From contig NZ_JAKZKX010000004.1 in NCBI RefSeq assembly GCF_022808715.1, positions 1 to 64,000 of the forward strand: a DNA stretch of 64,000 nt, in the 5' to 3' direction. The position numbers were made by a program, and so were the translations under genes. Origin of the DNA: Fundidesulfovibrio agrisoli (GTDB taxonomy: Bacteria; Desulfobacterota; Desulfovibrionia; Desulfovibrionales; Desulfovibrionaceae). Each line of letters begins with the position of its first letter. The first letter of the stretch is position 1. The notes beneath the pieces were generated by a model. That model saw only the letters and a list, made by a program, of their open reading frames with translations. It did not search any database and was not told the origin of the DNA. This document shows positions 8,716 to 17,829 of the stretch, piece after piece.

Positions 8716-9144
8716 ATGCGATCCAGTTCAGTCTTGAAAGCAACGGGCCGCGTGGCGGCGCTCCTGCTGCTGGCCTGCTGCCTCGCCGCCGGCTTCCAGG
8801 CCCCGGCGAAGGCGGCCTCGAAGATCCCCATCGAGCTCGATATCGACAGCTCCGGAACGGCCGCCGGGGATTTCGGCCAGCTCATAGAGCGCTACATCCG
8901 CTCCACCGATTTCTACGTGCTGGACAAGAAGCGGGTGCCCCGGGTGGGGGTCAGCGTCAACGCCAGCAGCAAAGGGGACAATCCCCTGGTCACATACTCC
9001 ATCGTGCTCACCGTGAGCACGGGCAAGTGCCCGCAGGCCTTCGTGGGCACCATCTTCGGGGACAACACCGGGGAGGAACCCAAGGCCCTGCACATGAAGC
9101 TGGAAAAGGCCATCATGAGCATCGCCAAGGAATTCAACCTGTAG
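8716..9144 (+). CDS. small exported protein of unknown function
   Basis: 142 residues. A clear signal peptide (basic start, hydrophobic 12-28, likely cleavage after AKA near residue 33) leads a mature part of about 110 residues with no recognised family. It contains one cysteine and alternating beta-like segments. The ribosome binding site CCGGAGG is good. It follows the two-component system after a 217-base gap and precedes another secreted protein, so both may be outputs of that system; this is inference. Confidence 0.75.
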   Translation: MRSSSVLKATGRVAALLLLACCLAAGFQAPAKAASKIPIELDIDSSGTAAGDFGQLIERYIRSTDFYVLDKKRVPRVGVSVNASSKGDNPLVTYSIVLTVSTGKCPQAFVGTIFGDNTGEEPKALHMKLEKAIMSIAKEFNL

Positions 9145-9219
9145 GTTGGACGGGGGCGCGCCCCAAATCTGTAACGTTTCGGGCCCGCGGGCGGGCGAGG
9201 CCCGGAAGGAGACGGCTGC

Positions 9220-9591
9220 ATGTTCATCAGGTCCTTGTTCCTCACCCTCTGCATCGTGTTTTCGTCCTCGGCCTGCTTCGCCTACTCCGATGTGGTCAAC
9301 TGGTTGCGGCAGCAGAGCTTCAACAAGTGCAAGAAGTACTACATGGGCCACATCGTGGACAATTTCCTGCAAAACCCCCGCTGGGAATCCGGCGAGACCG
9401 CGGACGGCGAAGTGGTGGTCAACGTGCGCGGCAAGATGGACTACGCCGGCAAGACGGTGAACGCCCTGCTGCAGTTCACCATCAATTCCCACAACCGCAG
9501 CTGGAACATGAACGCCCTGGAGTTCAACGGCGTCCCGCAGGACAAGGACATGCGCACGGCCCTGGTCGAGGCCATGTGCGAATCCCGTTAG
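9220..9591 (+). CDS. small exported protein of unknown function
   Basis: 123 residues with a signal peptide (MFIRSLFLTLCIVF, cleavage probably after CFA near residue 22). The mature part has two cysteines and a beta-rich middle. No family was recognised. GGAAGGAG precedes the ATG. It lies 75 bases after the 8716 gene in the same direction. Confidence 0.75.
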   Translation: MFIRSLFLTLCIVFSSSACFAYSDVVNWLRQQSFNKCKKYYMGHIVDNFLQNPRWESGETADGEVVVNVRGKMDYAGKTVNALLQFTINSHNRSWNMNALEFNGVPQDKDMRTALVEAMCESR

Positions 9592-10102
9592 GGGCGGCTT
9601 GGCGTTCTCGGGCTGAAGACCGGGCTGATAGCTCCTCGGCGGAAGTCCGGCAGGCCCGGCCCAACCGGCCGCGTCCGCCAGGATAGGGCCGGGGGGGGCC
9701 ATGGCCGGGCCAGAACCGGGCGGAAAGTACCTGAATAATCAGGGCGGCCAGCGCCCCGCGCACGGCTCGTCGCCCCCTTCAGGATGAAGGGGGCAGCCGC
9801 TCTGGCGACGGAGTGCCGTCTCCGATCGTCATTTCCACGGGCAGCAGCCGTGGGTTCGGCAGCGGTGCGCGCCGCGCCGCGTTCCAGGCGAGCCTCCCGC
9901 CCGGAGCGCGGCGCACAGCGCGCTCCCGCGGGCGATGGCCGGGGCTGCCGCATGCGCTCTCCCTGGTGCCCCAACCGGGGCGGGCATGCGGGTTTATCGT
10001 TTTTTGTTCCCATCTCACTGGATTCGTACTGGAATATCCGCTCTTCTTGCGGCAAGGTGGCATCTTGAGCATGATTCCGCCATTCGCGAGGAGGAAGCGG
10101 GC
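9592..10102. other. 511-base intergenic region with a perfect hairpin
   Basis: No gene is supported here. A 9-bp perfect hairpin (9772-9780 with 9786-9794, loop AGGAT) and several GGCCCGG-rich inverted pieces around 9650-9720 are present. The last 150 bases are less GC-rich (a run of T near 9990-10000) and probably hold the promoter of the 10103 gene. Confidence 0.45.
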
Positions 10103-11272
10103 ATGGACCATACAAGAGCGACTGAACCCGCGCAGGCGGGCGGGGGCAGGCCGGGCCGGGTGGCCGCACTCATCCTGGCCGCCGGGTTCTCCACGCGCAT
10201 GGACGGATTCAAGCCGCTGCTGCCCCTGGGCGGGGTCAGCGTGCTGCGCCGTTGCGCGGGCCTGTTCTTCCATGCCGGGGTGGAGCGCATCATGGTTGTG
10301 GCCGGGCACCGCGCGGACGAAGTGCTGGCCGAGGCCACGCGCTTCGGCATCGAGGGCGTGCGCAACCCCAACCCGGAGCAGGGCATGTTCAGCTCCGTGC
10401 AGGCTGGGGTGGCGGCCCTTCCTGACGATACCGAGGCCTTCTTCCTGCTCCCGGTGGACATCCCCCTGGTGCGCGTCTCCACGGTGAAGACGCTGCTCTC
10501 CCGCTGGCGTCCCGATGGCCCCGGCGTGCTCCATCCGGCCGTCAACGGCAGGCGCGGGCACCCTCCGCTGATCTCCATGGGCCACGCCCAGCGCATTCTG
10601 AACTGGCGCAAGGGCGGCGGCCTGCGCGCCATCCTCGAGGGGCTCCCCGGGGTGGACGTGCCCGTGCCCGACATCAACATCTTAAGCGACATGGACACCG
10701 GGGAGGACTACCGGGCCGCCCAGATCAGGCTGCGGCGCTCGGGCATCGCCACCCTGGAGGAGGCCAACGCCCTGTTGGACATCCTGGGCATGGGCGAGCG
10801 CGGCAGGGTCCACGGGGAGGCCGTGGCCAAGGTGGCCCTGTGCTTCACCAAGGCCCTCAACACCGCCGGGCGCACCCTGGACCCGGAGCTCGTCCGCACA
10901 GCGGCCCTGCTGCACGACGTGGCCAAGGGCAAGCCCGACCACGAGCGCGAGGGGGGCGTCCTGCTGCGCGGCTACGGCTTCAACGATACCGCGGCCATCG
11001 TGGCGGCGCACCGCGACGTGTCCTTGCCCGAGGGCGAGCTGCTGGGCGAGCGGGAGGTGGTCTACCTGGCGGACAAGCACGTGCGCGGCGGGAGCCTGAT
11101 CCCCCTGGAGGCCCGCTTCCAGGAGAAGCTGGACGAATACGCCGGGGACGAGGCCGCCGTTGCCGCCATCACCCGGCGACTGAACAACGCCAGGAGCGTG
11201 CTGGCGGCCCTGGAGGCAGAGGCCGGGCGCGGCGTGGACGACATCCTGGCCGAATGCGGGGTAGGCTCTTAA
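10103..11272 (+). CDS. MobA-like nucleotidyltransferase fused to an HD domain
   Basis: 389 residues. The N-terminal half is a molybdopterin/sugar nucleotidyltransferase (signature LILAAGFSTRMDGFKPLLPLGG; metal-binding region LPVDIPLV), most like the MocA/MobA subfamily that activates molybdenum cofactor with CTP or GTP. The C-terminal half (from about residue 255) is an HD phosphohydrolase-like domain with AALLHDVAKGKPDHE. GAGGAGG is 8 bases before ATG 10103, which also matches the start of homology; an upstream in-frame ATG at 9935 is not supported. No xanthine dehydrogenase, XdhC or moa genes are adjacent, so the substrate is open. Confidence 0.85.
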   Translation: MDHTRATEPAQAGGGRPGRVAALILAAGFSTRMDGFKPLLPLGGVSVLRRCAGLFFHAGVERIMVVAGHRADEVLAEATRFGIEGVRNPNPEQGMFSSVQAGVAALPDDTEAFFLLPVDIPLVRVSTVKTLLSRWRPDGPGVLHPAVNGRRGHPPLISMGHAQRILNWRKGGGLRAILEGLPGVDVPVPDINILSDMDTGEDYRAAQIRLRRSGIATLEEANALLDILGMGERGRVHGEAVAKVALCFTKALNTAGRTLDPELVRTAALLHDVAKGKPDHEREGGVLLRGYGFNDTAAIVAAHRDVSLPEGELLGEREVVYLADKHVRGGSLIPLEARFQEKLDEYAGDEAAVAAITRRLNNARSVLAALEAEAGRGVDDILAECGVGS

Positions 11273-11480
11273 GGGGAACCGACACTTTCACCCGCCGCAT
11301 CAAGACCGCCTTGACCCTGGCCCTGACCCTGGAGGCCCGTGCCTGCCCGCCCCTCCGGGCAACCCCGATTTCACTCCGTCTGTACGCTCCTCCGGTCTCA
11401 CGCGCATGGCGGAGCCCTGAGTTCAGATCCAGCCCCGCTTCCCGGTTGCCTGCCCGGCCCCGCTTGGCTACACCTTGGCC

Positions 11481-12497
11481 ATGCGGATTCTGTGCATCGA
11501 CGGACACTTCTTCCTGCGGGCCTTCCGCGAACTGGGGCACGAGGTGCTGGGCATCGGCCCATCCTGCCTCATGGACGTGCCGGTTGACCGCGTGCTCTCG
11601 CTGAAGGACCTGCACGACATCCTGGACGCCCGGGGCTTCACCCCCGACGCCGTGCTCTGGGCCGACACCTGCAAGCCGCCCCTGGTGGCCGGGCTGGAGA
11701 CCCTGCCCTGGCCCACCCTGGCCTACTCCATCGACCAGTACCTCAACCCCTGGCATCAGTCCTATTCGGCGGGGTTCGACGCCGTGTTCGTGGCCCAGAA
11801 GGACTACCTGCCCATGTTCCAGGCCGAGCACCCCCGCCCGGCCGTGTGGTTGCCGCTGTTCTGCGACCCTTCCGTTCTGGCGGGCCTGGAGCAGGGGGAG
11901 CGCGACATCCCCGTGGCCTTCGTGGGCACGCCCGACCCCGGGGCCAACCCGGCGCGCAGGCCCTTCCTGGAGGCCTTCGAGCGCCTGGTTCCGCTCGCCA
12001 GGGTCTGCGGGGAGTACGCCCCGGTGTTCGCGCGCAGCAGGCTGGTGCTGAACCAGTCCGCCGCCGGGGAGCTCAACTTCAGGGTGTTCGAGGCCATGTG
12101 TTGCGGGGCCGTTGTGCTCACCGAGGATATCGGCAACGGCCTGCGGGAGCTTTTCACTCCGGGGGAGGATCTGCTGCTCTATCCGCGCGGGGACGCGCCC
12201 GCCGCAGCCAACGCGGCGCTGGCGGCCCTGGCCGGGGACAAGCTGGAGGGGATCGCCCGTTCGGGCCGGGAGAAGGCGCTGCGCAGGCACACGGTGGAGG
12301 CCAGGGCCAAGACCATCCTGGCCTGGGCCGCACGGCTGGCCGCGCAGGGCGCGCCCGCACGCAGGCTGCGCGACATCGCATCCGTGCGTGCGCGCATGGC
12401 CAACGCCTACGCCATCCTGGCGCTGGATGAACACCTGCCCCTCACGCCGGAGCACCGTCAGTTCTACCTGGAACTGGCCGGGTCCAACCTGGGCTGA
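11481..12497 (+). CDS. CgeB-like glycosyltransferase
   Basis: 338 residues, GT-B fold. The C-terminal donor-site segment ELNFRVFEAMCCGAVVLTEDI is typical of the CgeB/Glyco_trans_1_2 family. The N terminus (MRILCIDGHFFLRAFRELGHEV) is the usual first Rossmann strand. A TTG at 11475 is a possible alternative start. Two relatives occur at 37952 and 40696. It lies just outside the minus-strand glycan locus and converges on it, so it probably adds a sugar to the same glycan; acceptor and donor are unknown. Confidence 0.75.
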   Translation: MRILCIDGHFFLRAFRELGHEVLGIGPSCLMDVPVDRVLSLKDLHDILDARGFTPDAVLWADTCKPPLVAGLETLPWPTLAYSIDQYLNPWHQSYSAGFDAVFVAQKDYLPMFQAEHPRPAVWLPLFCDPSVLAGLEQGERDIPVAFVGTPDPGANPARRPFLEAFERLVPLARVCGEYAPVFARSRLVLNQSAAGELNFRVFEAMCCGAVVLTEDIGNGLRELFTPGEDLLLYPRGDAPAAANAALAALAGDKLEGIARSGREKALRRHTVEARAKTILAWAARLAAQGAPARRLRDIASVRARMANAYAILALDEHLPLTPEHRQFYLELAGSNLG

Positions 12498-12660
12498 GAC
12501 GGCCTGAATTCATATGCGCTTCCAAACAGCGGAGGGTTCATTGGCCGCCTGGGCATTCGTTGTCGTGGACCCAAGTCCTGGCTGGCCCTGGAGCGCCGGG
12601 CCTGCATTCAAACGCCAGTTTACCACCAGCACCCAGGCAGCCGCATCCCCATGGCCAACA

Positions 12661-12704
12661 AAACGCCCCGGAAGCACTTCACCGCGTCCGGGGCGCGCTT
12701 TTTC
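12661..12704. terminator. bidirectional terminator between convergent genes
   Basis: Stem GCCCCGGA (12665-12672) pairs with TCCGGGGC (12687-12694). A T run follows on the plus strand (12699-12703), and GTTTTGTT follows on the minus strand. It can stop both the 11481 gene and the long minus-strand locus ending at 12723. Confidence 0.75.
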
Positions 12705-12722
12705 AAGCGGCGGAGCGCCGCG

Positions 12723-13100
12723 TCAGATCAGCGGATAAAGGAAGGACGATTGCATCACCAACGGTGCGGTGCGTGCGCGCACATCGCCCAGGGCCAGAAT
12801 TGTGTGGTAGTGCAGGGCGATGTAGAGCCGCGCTGCCAACGATTGCTGGTCCCCCAGGTGGGAGGCCACCAGTTCGTGCAGGGCAGCGGCCTGCTGCGGG
12901 TCGGGCTCGGAACCGGCGGGGGATTCCAAGGGGTCGAGTCGGGCGACCGTGAGCAGCAGTTCGGCTGTATTGTCGTCCAGGGCGCCCTTGTTCAGGAGCA
13001 CCTTGACCTCAGCCAGCACCTGGTTGGCAATGTCCTGGGACTGATAGGTCAGGGCCGAAACGGTCTCCAACAGTCTCACGTGCTCTGGTCTTTGAAACAT
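12723..13100 (-). CDS. small hypothetical protein ending the glycan locus
   Basis: 125 residues, probably all helical, cytoplasmic and without a recognised family. The start at 13100 is fixed by a GGAGG 5 bases upstream. It begins 16 bases after the SGNH gene stop and is the last gene of the 19587-12723 unit, so it is presumably a helper of that pathway. Confidence 0.65.
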   Translation of the reverse strand: MFQRPEHVRLLETVSALTYQSQDIANQVLAEVKVLLNKGALDDNTAELLLTVARLDPLESPAGSEPDPQQAAALHELVASHLGDQQSLAARLYIALHYHTILALGDVRARTAPLVMQSSFLYPLI

Positions 13101-13116
13101 GGTGGCCTCCGGTTGG

Positions 13117-14406
13117 CTAGGCATGGCGCAGGAACCTCCCTCCGATCGTCTTTGCATAGACCTCGGCGATGACGGCCTCGCCCAGGGGGGACATGTGGCA
13201 GAAGTCGAAGAAGTGGGTGTCCTCGGGACCCAGTTCCGCGAATACCCTGGGGAAGTCGATGAACTCATAGCTGCGGATGGTCACGTGCTGGGCGAAGAGG
13301 TCGTAGACGTTCTCGGTGGCCCTGATGCTTTGGGCAATGCCGTAGTGGGCGATGATCCGCTTGATTTCCGATGCCTCCAGCTCCGAGAGTGCCTTCTTGT
13401 TCCTGCTGATGGGCTGCAGGCCCCATATAACGTGGGCTCCGGCGGAGGCTGCATGATCTAGAAACTGCTTCTTACGCTCCACGTAGGCGTGGATGATGTT
13501 GTTTGGCAGGTTGAAATCCGCGAAGGCGACACTCTCCACAGAGGCCGGGCCGCAAACGCTGGGTCCATAGAGCCTCTGAGGCCAGGATTCCATGACGTAG
13601 GGGTGCGTCATGCGGTGTTCGCGCAGCAGGTAGGTGTCCGTGACCAGACCGTTGTAGAAATCGTTGAAACCGTCGTGCCCGATGACAACGTCAGGGCGTA
13701 TCTTCTCGCAGAAAAGCAGGTAGAAGATGTGCTGGTTGAGCACCACTGCGTTGTGGATGCCAAAGTTGAGCACGATGAACTCTGTTATTTCCCCGCGCTC
13801 TTGGCTGGCCTGGTTGAGCAGTAGTTCCAACTGGTGGCAGAATGTCTCGTGGTGCATCACAGTGGTGCCCCAGGTTGAGGAACCGCCGAACACCGCCACG
13901 ACCTTCTGATGGGACTCCCGGGTGCGGAGGGCGTTCACGTCCCGGTCGATGCGGAAGCCGAAGGCGTCTGTGGGTCCGCTGCCCACGGGCTGGGAGTAGG
14001 CATAGCCCACGGGCATGAAGGCGAAGCCCGAGTGGGGCGAGGCCAAGAGCTGCCTGCCAAAGGTGTGGCTGGCCAGGGCCGGGGTGTCCTCAGGGTGGGG
14101 CTTGCGGTCGGCATGCTCCAGGGTGGCCCGGGTGATGTTGGAGATAATGAAGCACTGGGCCTTGGTCTCTATCTCCAGACCCTCGTCGGGCTGGATCACC
14201 ACCACGTGGCCGAAGTCCATGCCCGTCGCCTCTTCCAGGCTGGTCAAGGGGTAGGCTGCGGGCAAGTTGCGGTGGATCGCCCGGGTAGTCGGGGTGACGA
14301 CGAACGTTGCGCCATCCACGGGCATGGCGTAGGCGCAACGCCGCACGATCCGTTCCAGTTCCCCAGGGCTGACCGGGCACGTGGGCATGATGAAGGCTAC
14401 AGACAT
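13117..14406 (-). CDS. SGNH/GDSL-fold hydrolase
   Basis: 429 residues. The SGNH blocks can be seen in order: nucleophile serine in VFGGSSTWG (near 175), the N block GHDGFNDFYNG, and the catalytic Asp/His in HFFDFCHMSP near the C terminus. The first 130 or so residues are not part of the hydrolase core and are unassigned. No signal peptide is visible. Its ATG overlaps the end of the carbamoyltransferase gene by 10 bases, indicating translational coupling. Likely role: O-acyl transfer or de-esterification of the glycan. Confidence 0.78.
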   Translation of the reverse strand: MSVAFIMPTCPVSPGELERIVRRCAYAMPVDGATFVVTPTTRAIHRNLPAAYPLTSLEEATGMDFGHVVVIQPDEGLEIETKAQCFIISNITRATLEHADRKPHPEDTPALASHTFGRQLLASPHSGFAFMPVGYAYSQPVGSGPTDAFGFRIDRDVNALRTRESHQKVVAVFGGSSTWGTTVMHHETFCHQLELLLNQASQERGEITEFIVLNFGIHNAVVLNQHIFYLLFCEKIRPDVVIGHDGFNDFYNGLVTDTYLLREHRMTHPYVMESWPQRLYGPSVCGPASVESVAFADFNLPNNIIHAYVERKKQFLDHAASAGAHVIWGLQPISRNKKALSELEASEIKRIIAHYGIAQSIRATENVYDLFAQHVTIRSYEFIDFPRVFAELGPEDTHFFDFCHMSPLGEAVIAEVYAKTIGGRFLRHA

Positions 14407-16160
14407 ATCACGTCTCCTCTACGCAGGAGGAACGGCCCGACCGCGAGGTAGTCGAGGTGGCTCCACGTGAAGGTTCTGATGGCGTCGTAGGGCGTTGCCA
14501 CGATGGGCTCACCCCGCAGGTTGAAGGACGTGTTGAGCAGCACGGCCACGCCGGTGAGCTCGAAAAAGCGCGAGATGAGCTTATGGAACAAGGGGTTGGT
14601 CTGACTACGTACGAACTGCGGCCTGGCCGAGTTGTCCACATGGGTCACGGCCTCTAGCATCCTGCGCCCGTAATCGTTGACGGGCACCACGGCCAGCATG
14701 AAGTCCTGCAGGGGCAGCACGTCCAGGCCCTCGGGCAGGTCGAAGTACCTGTGGGCTTCCTCGGCCAAGCAGGCAGGAGCGAATGGCCGGAACGGCTCGC
14801 GGTACTTGATCTTCATGTTCACGAACTCCTGCATGCGTTTGCGCCTGGGGTCCGCCAGTATGCTGCGGCAGCCCAGCGCCCGCGGGCCCCACTCGAAGCG
14901 GCCCTGTGCCCAGCCGATGGCGTTCTCCTTGGCGAGCAGTCCGGCCACGCAGTCCACCATGTCGTCTTCGCGGGCGAACTCCTTGTAGACCTCGTAACCA
15001 GCCTTCTTGATAGCCTCGGCTGCCTCGGACTTGCCGTACTCCAGGCCCAGATAGGCCGAACGCTGGAAGCCGGTGCGCCCGATTCCAAGTATGCCGAAGG
15101 CGTGCCACATGGCCGCGCCCAGGGCTCCGCCGGAATCCCCCGCTGCAGGCTGGATGTAGATCCTGCCTTTGAGTGCGCGCTGGAGCTTGCCGTTGGCGCT
15201 GCTGTTGAGGGCCACGCCGCCGGCCATGCACAGGTTGGCGGCGCCCGTCTTCTCCAGAGCGGCCATGGCCAAGCGGGAGATGGCCTCCTCCGCCACCAAT
15301 TGGATGCTGGCCGCCAGGTCAGCATAGCGCTTGCAGCGCTCGGCCCCCGGCCCGCTGACGGAGAAGGGCTCCTCTGGCCTGCGCGGCGTTCCGAACAGTT
15401 CCAAAAAGAGTTCCGTCACAGGCAGGTCGCGCCCTGAGGTGAAGTCGAAGTAGCGGGTGTCAAGCTGGAAGGTGCCGTCAGGGTTGTAACGGATGAGCGT
15501 GCGTACCGTGTCCGAGAAAGAGGGCTCACCGAAGGCTGCCATGCCCATGACCTTGTATTCGCCCTCGTTGACCTCGAAGCCCAGGAAGGCAGTGAAGGCG
15601 GAGTAGAGCAGGCCGATGGAGTGGGGAAAGCGTACGCTGTAGAGCTTCTCAATGCGCGAGCCCCTGCCGGAGTAGACGGCCATGGTCTCGTATTCGCCGA
15701 TGCCGTCGATGGTCAGGATTGCCGCCTCCTGGAAGGGCGAGGCGAAAAAGGCGCTGGCTGCGTGGGCCTCGTGGTGCTGGCAGAAGTGGATTTTATCCGG
15801 CGCGATGCCTAGGTGCCGCCGGACCTTGAGCGCGGGCAGCAACTTGCCGCGTGAAAGCCAAGTGGCCAGTGCGGCTGTGCCGTATGGCCTGTTGGGGTTG
15901 TCGGCCACGTAGGTTTCCAGGATGCGGTTCATCTTGCGCAGGGGGTCCTCGTAGAAGACCACGGCGCCCAGCCGCTCCGGCCCAATGCCTGCGATGCGGA
16001 GGCAGGCGTCCACGGCATTTTGGGGGTATGAGGAGTCGTTCTTCTTTCGGGTGAAGCGTTCCTCCTCGCAGGCGGCCACGATCTCCCCGCCTCGCAGCAG
16101 GGCCGCGGCAGAGTTGTGGTAGTCGAAGGAGAGTCCGAGGATGTAGGTGTTCTCGCTCAC
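14397..16160 (-). CDS. NodU/CmcH-family carbamoyltransferase
   Basis: 587 residues, full length for the family. The N-terminal Kae1-like domain has the metal-binding HHEAHAASAFFASPF and TIDGIGE, followed by NEGEYKVMGMAAFGEPS. The C-terminal domain has FEWGPRALGCRSIL and FRPFAPACL, and ends with NTSFNLRGEPIV. Such enzymes carbamoylate hydroxyls of sugars or antibiotics using carbamoyl phosphate and ATP. GTG 16160 follows GGGAG at good spacing and begins the conserved part; an upstream ATG would add 36 unrelated residues. It sits between a radical SAM gene and an SGNH hydrolase. Confidence 0.88.
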   Translation of the reverse strand: MSENTYILGLSFDYHNSAAALLRGGEIVAACEEERFTRKKNDSSYPQNAVDACLRIAGIGPERLGAVVFYEDPLRKMNRILETYVADNPNRPYGTAALATWLSRGKLLPALKVRRHLGIAPDKIHFCQHHEAHAASAFFASPFQEAAILTIDGIGEYETMAVYSGRGSRIEKLYSVRFPHSIGLLYSAFTAFLGFEVNEGEYKVMGMAAFGEPSFSDTVRTLIRYNPDGTFQLDTRYFDFTSGRDLPVTELFLELFGTPRRPEEPFSVSGPGAERCKRYADLAASIQLVAEEAISRLAMAALEKTGAANLCMAGGVALNSSANGKLQRALKGRIYIQPAAGDSGGALGAAMWHAFGILGIGRTGFQRSAYLGLEYGKSEAAEAIKKAGYEVYKEFAREDDMVDCVAGLLAKENAIGWAQGRFEWGPRALGCRSILADPRRKRMQEFVNMKIKYREPFRPFAPACLAEEAHRYFDLPEGLDVLPLQDFMLAVVPVNDYGRRMLEAVTHVDNSARPQFVRSQTNPLFHKLISRFFELTGVAVLLNTSFNLRGEPIVATPYDAIRTFTWSHLDYLAVGPFLLRRGDVICL

Positions 16161-16209
16161 GTATGGCTCCCTGTGCTGTTGGCTGCGTGCCGCCGTTTCC
16201 GCGGTCCGC

Positions 16210-17820
16210 TCACGAGGCGGAGGCATCGCCCGCAGCGTCCTGGGCCTCCAACTCCGCCCGGCGCTCACAGAAGTGCTTCTCGTAATCGAAACCGGGTATG
16301 TAGAAGTCGATGCCCTGCTGTTCGGTAATCTCCCAGAAGAGCCGCTCCAGGCTCTCGAAGAGGATCTCCGACTTGGCGGTCACCTCCTCGCACTCTTTGA
16401 TAAGTGGGAAGGTGTCCGGTGGCAGGGTGCTGTAGAGCGCGAAGGTGCGCACCAGACCCATGATCTCCTCGTTGGTGATCTGGGGCATCTTGAGGGTCGG
16501 CTGCCAGGAGAGCCTGCCGTCTCGGATGAATCCCGGGTCCAGGTAGCCCTTCTCCACGCAAAGCCTGCGCAACTCAGTGCCCCGGTAGGGGGCGAAGACG
16601 TTCACGTTCAGGCTCTTGGCATGACAGCGCCTGGCCAGTTCGATGGTGGCGAAGATGTCGCTGCGGGCCTCATAGGGCACGCCCACGATGATGTTGCCCG
16701 AGGTGCGGATGCCGTACTTGTGCATGATCCTGAAGGCCTTGATGGTGGCGTCGCGGGAGGTGCGGCGCTTGTAGACCTCACTCAGGATGCGCTCGCTGCC
16801 CGTCTCGATGCCCACGGAGATGGACACACACCCGGCCTCGCGCATGATCCTGATTTTTTCGTCCGTGATGTTGTTGGCCTCGGCCTGGCACCAGAAGGGT
16901 ACATTGACGCGCTCCAGGTAGAGCTTCTTGAAGAGGGTGAGTTCCTCCACGTTTCGCAGGGTGAAATCGTCGTCAGTGAACTGGAAGAAATTGAATCCGT
17001 AAGTGTTCTTCAGATGCTCCAACTCGTCGATGAGCCGCCCGATGCTCTTCTTGCGCAGGTAGTGCTTGATGTGCTTCTTGTAGGCGTCCAGAAACAGCTG
17101 GTTGCAGCAGTAGGTGCACCGCCTCGGGCAGCCGCGCTGGCCCTCCACGAAGGTCATTTTGTAGACGTTGCCGCCCATGGGACTGTAGAAATGGCGGTGG
17201 TCGATCCCGGAGAGGTCCGGGAAGGGGATGGAGTCCAGGTCCGTGGGCGGAGCCACCTCCCGGCGGATGAAGGATCCATCCGGGGCCTTGAACCAGAATC
17301 CGTCCACGTCGTGGAACGCCTCGGCCTTCTGCAGGCGGGCCAGCAGTTCGGGGAAGCAGTTTTCGCCCTCACCGATACAGACCGCATCCAGCGCGGGCTG
17401 AGAGAGCACAAGCTCCGGCTCGGTCATACAGAAGACGCCACCCGCGACGAAAAAGGCCTCCTTGGCCGCTTCCCGTGCGGTCTGGAGGCACTCGAAGCCG
17501 AAGAGGGAGGTGTCCTCCGTAAGGGTGATGGCCACCACGTCCGGCCTGAACTCCTCGGCCCTGCTGCGCAGGCGGGCCTGGGCCTCGACCTGGCTTACGT
17601 GCTCATGCTTTACGCCCCAGGGCTCCAGGTCCAGCTGGCGGAAGTTGAGCAGTTTGCCCCGGATGTTGATGTCGTGCTTCTCTATGTCGATGCCGAAAAA
17701 CGTCATGTCGAAAAGTTCAACAGTATGCCCGAGCTGCTTGAGGATGGTCAGCAGATAGACGCAGCCGAGTGGAACTTTTTGGTTGCCGGTGTTGTTGGGG
17801 TAGACGAAGAGTATGCGCAT
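16210..17820 (-). CDS. B12-binding-domain radical SAM protein
   Basis: 536 residues. A Rossmann-like cobalamin-binding domain (about 1-150; starts MRILFVYPNN) precedes a radical SAM barrel with the cluster motif CPRRCTYC (CX3CX2C) near residue 215, and further barrel motifs FQFTDDDFTL, SVGIETGSERIL and GNIIVGVPYE. Family members methylate unactivated carbons or rearrange bonds. It starts 9 bases after the stop of the 17830 gene. In this operon it would modify a sugar or lipid; the substrate is unknown. Confidence 0.87.
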   Translation of the reverse strand: MRILFVYPNNTGNQKVPLGCVYLLTILKQLGHTVELFDMTFFGIDIEKHDINIRGKLLNFRQLDLEPWGVKHEHVSQVEAQARLRSRAEEFRPDVVAITLTEDTSLFGFECLQTAREAAKEAFFVAGGVFCMTEPELVLSQPALDAVCIGEGENCFPELLARLQKAEAFHDVDGFWFKAPDGSFIRREVAPPTDLDSIPFPDLSGIDHRHFYSPMGGNVYKMTFVEGQRGCPRRCTYCCNQLFLDAYKKHIKHYLRKKSIGRLIDELEHLKNTYGFNFFQFTDDDFTLRNVEELTLFKKLYLERVNVPFWCQAEANNITDEKIRIMREAGCVSISVGIETGSERILSEVYKRRTSRDATIKAFRIMHKYGIRTSGNIIVGVPYEARSDIFATIELARRCHAKSLNVNVFAPYRGTELRRLCVEKGYLDPGFIRDGRLSWQPTLKMPQITNEEIMGLVRTFALYSTLPPDTFPLIKECEEVTAKSEILFESLERLFWEITEQQGIDFYIPGFDYEKHFCERRAELEAQDAAGDASAS

Positions 17821-17829
17821 GTGTCTCTC

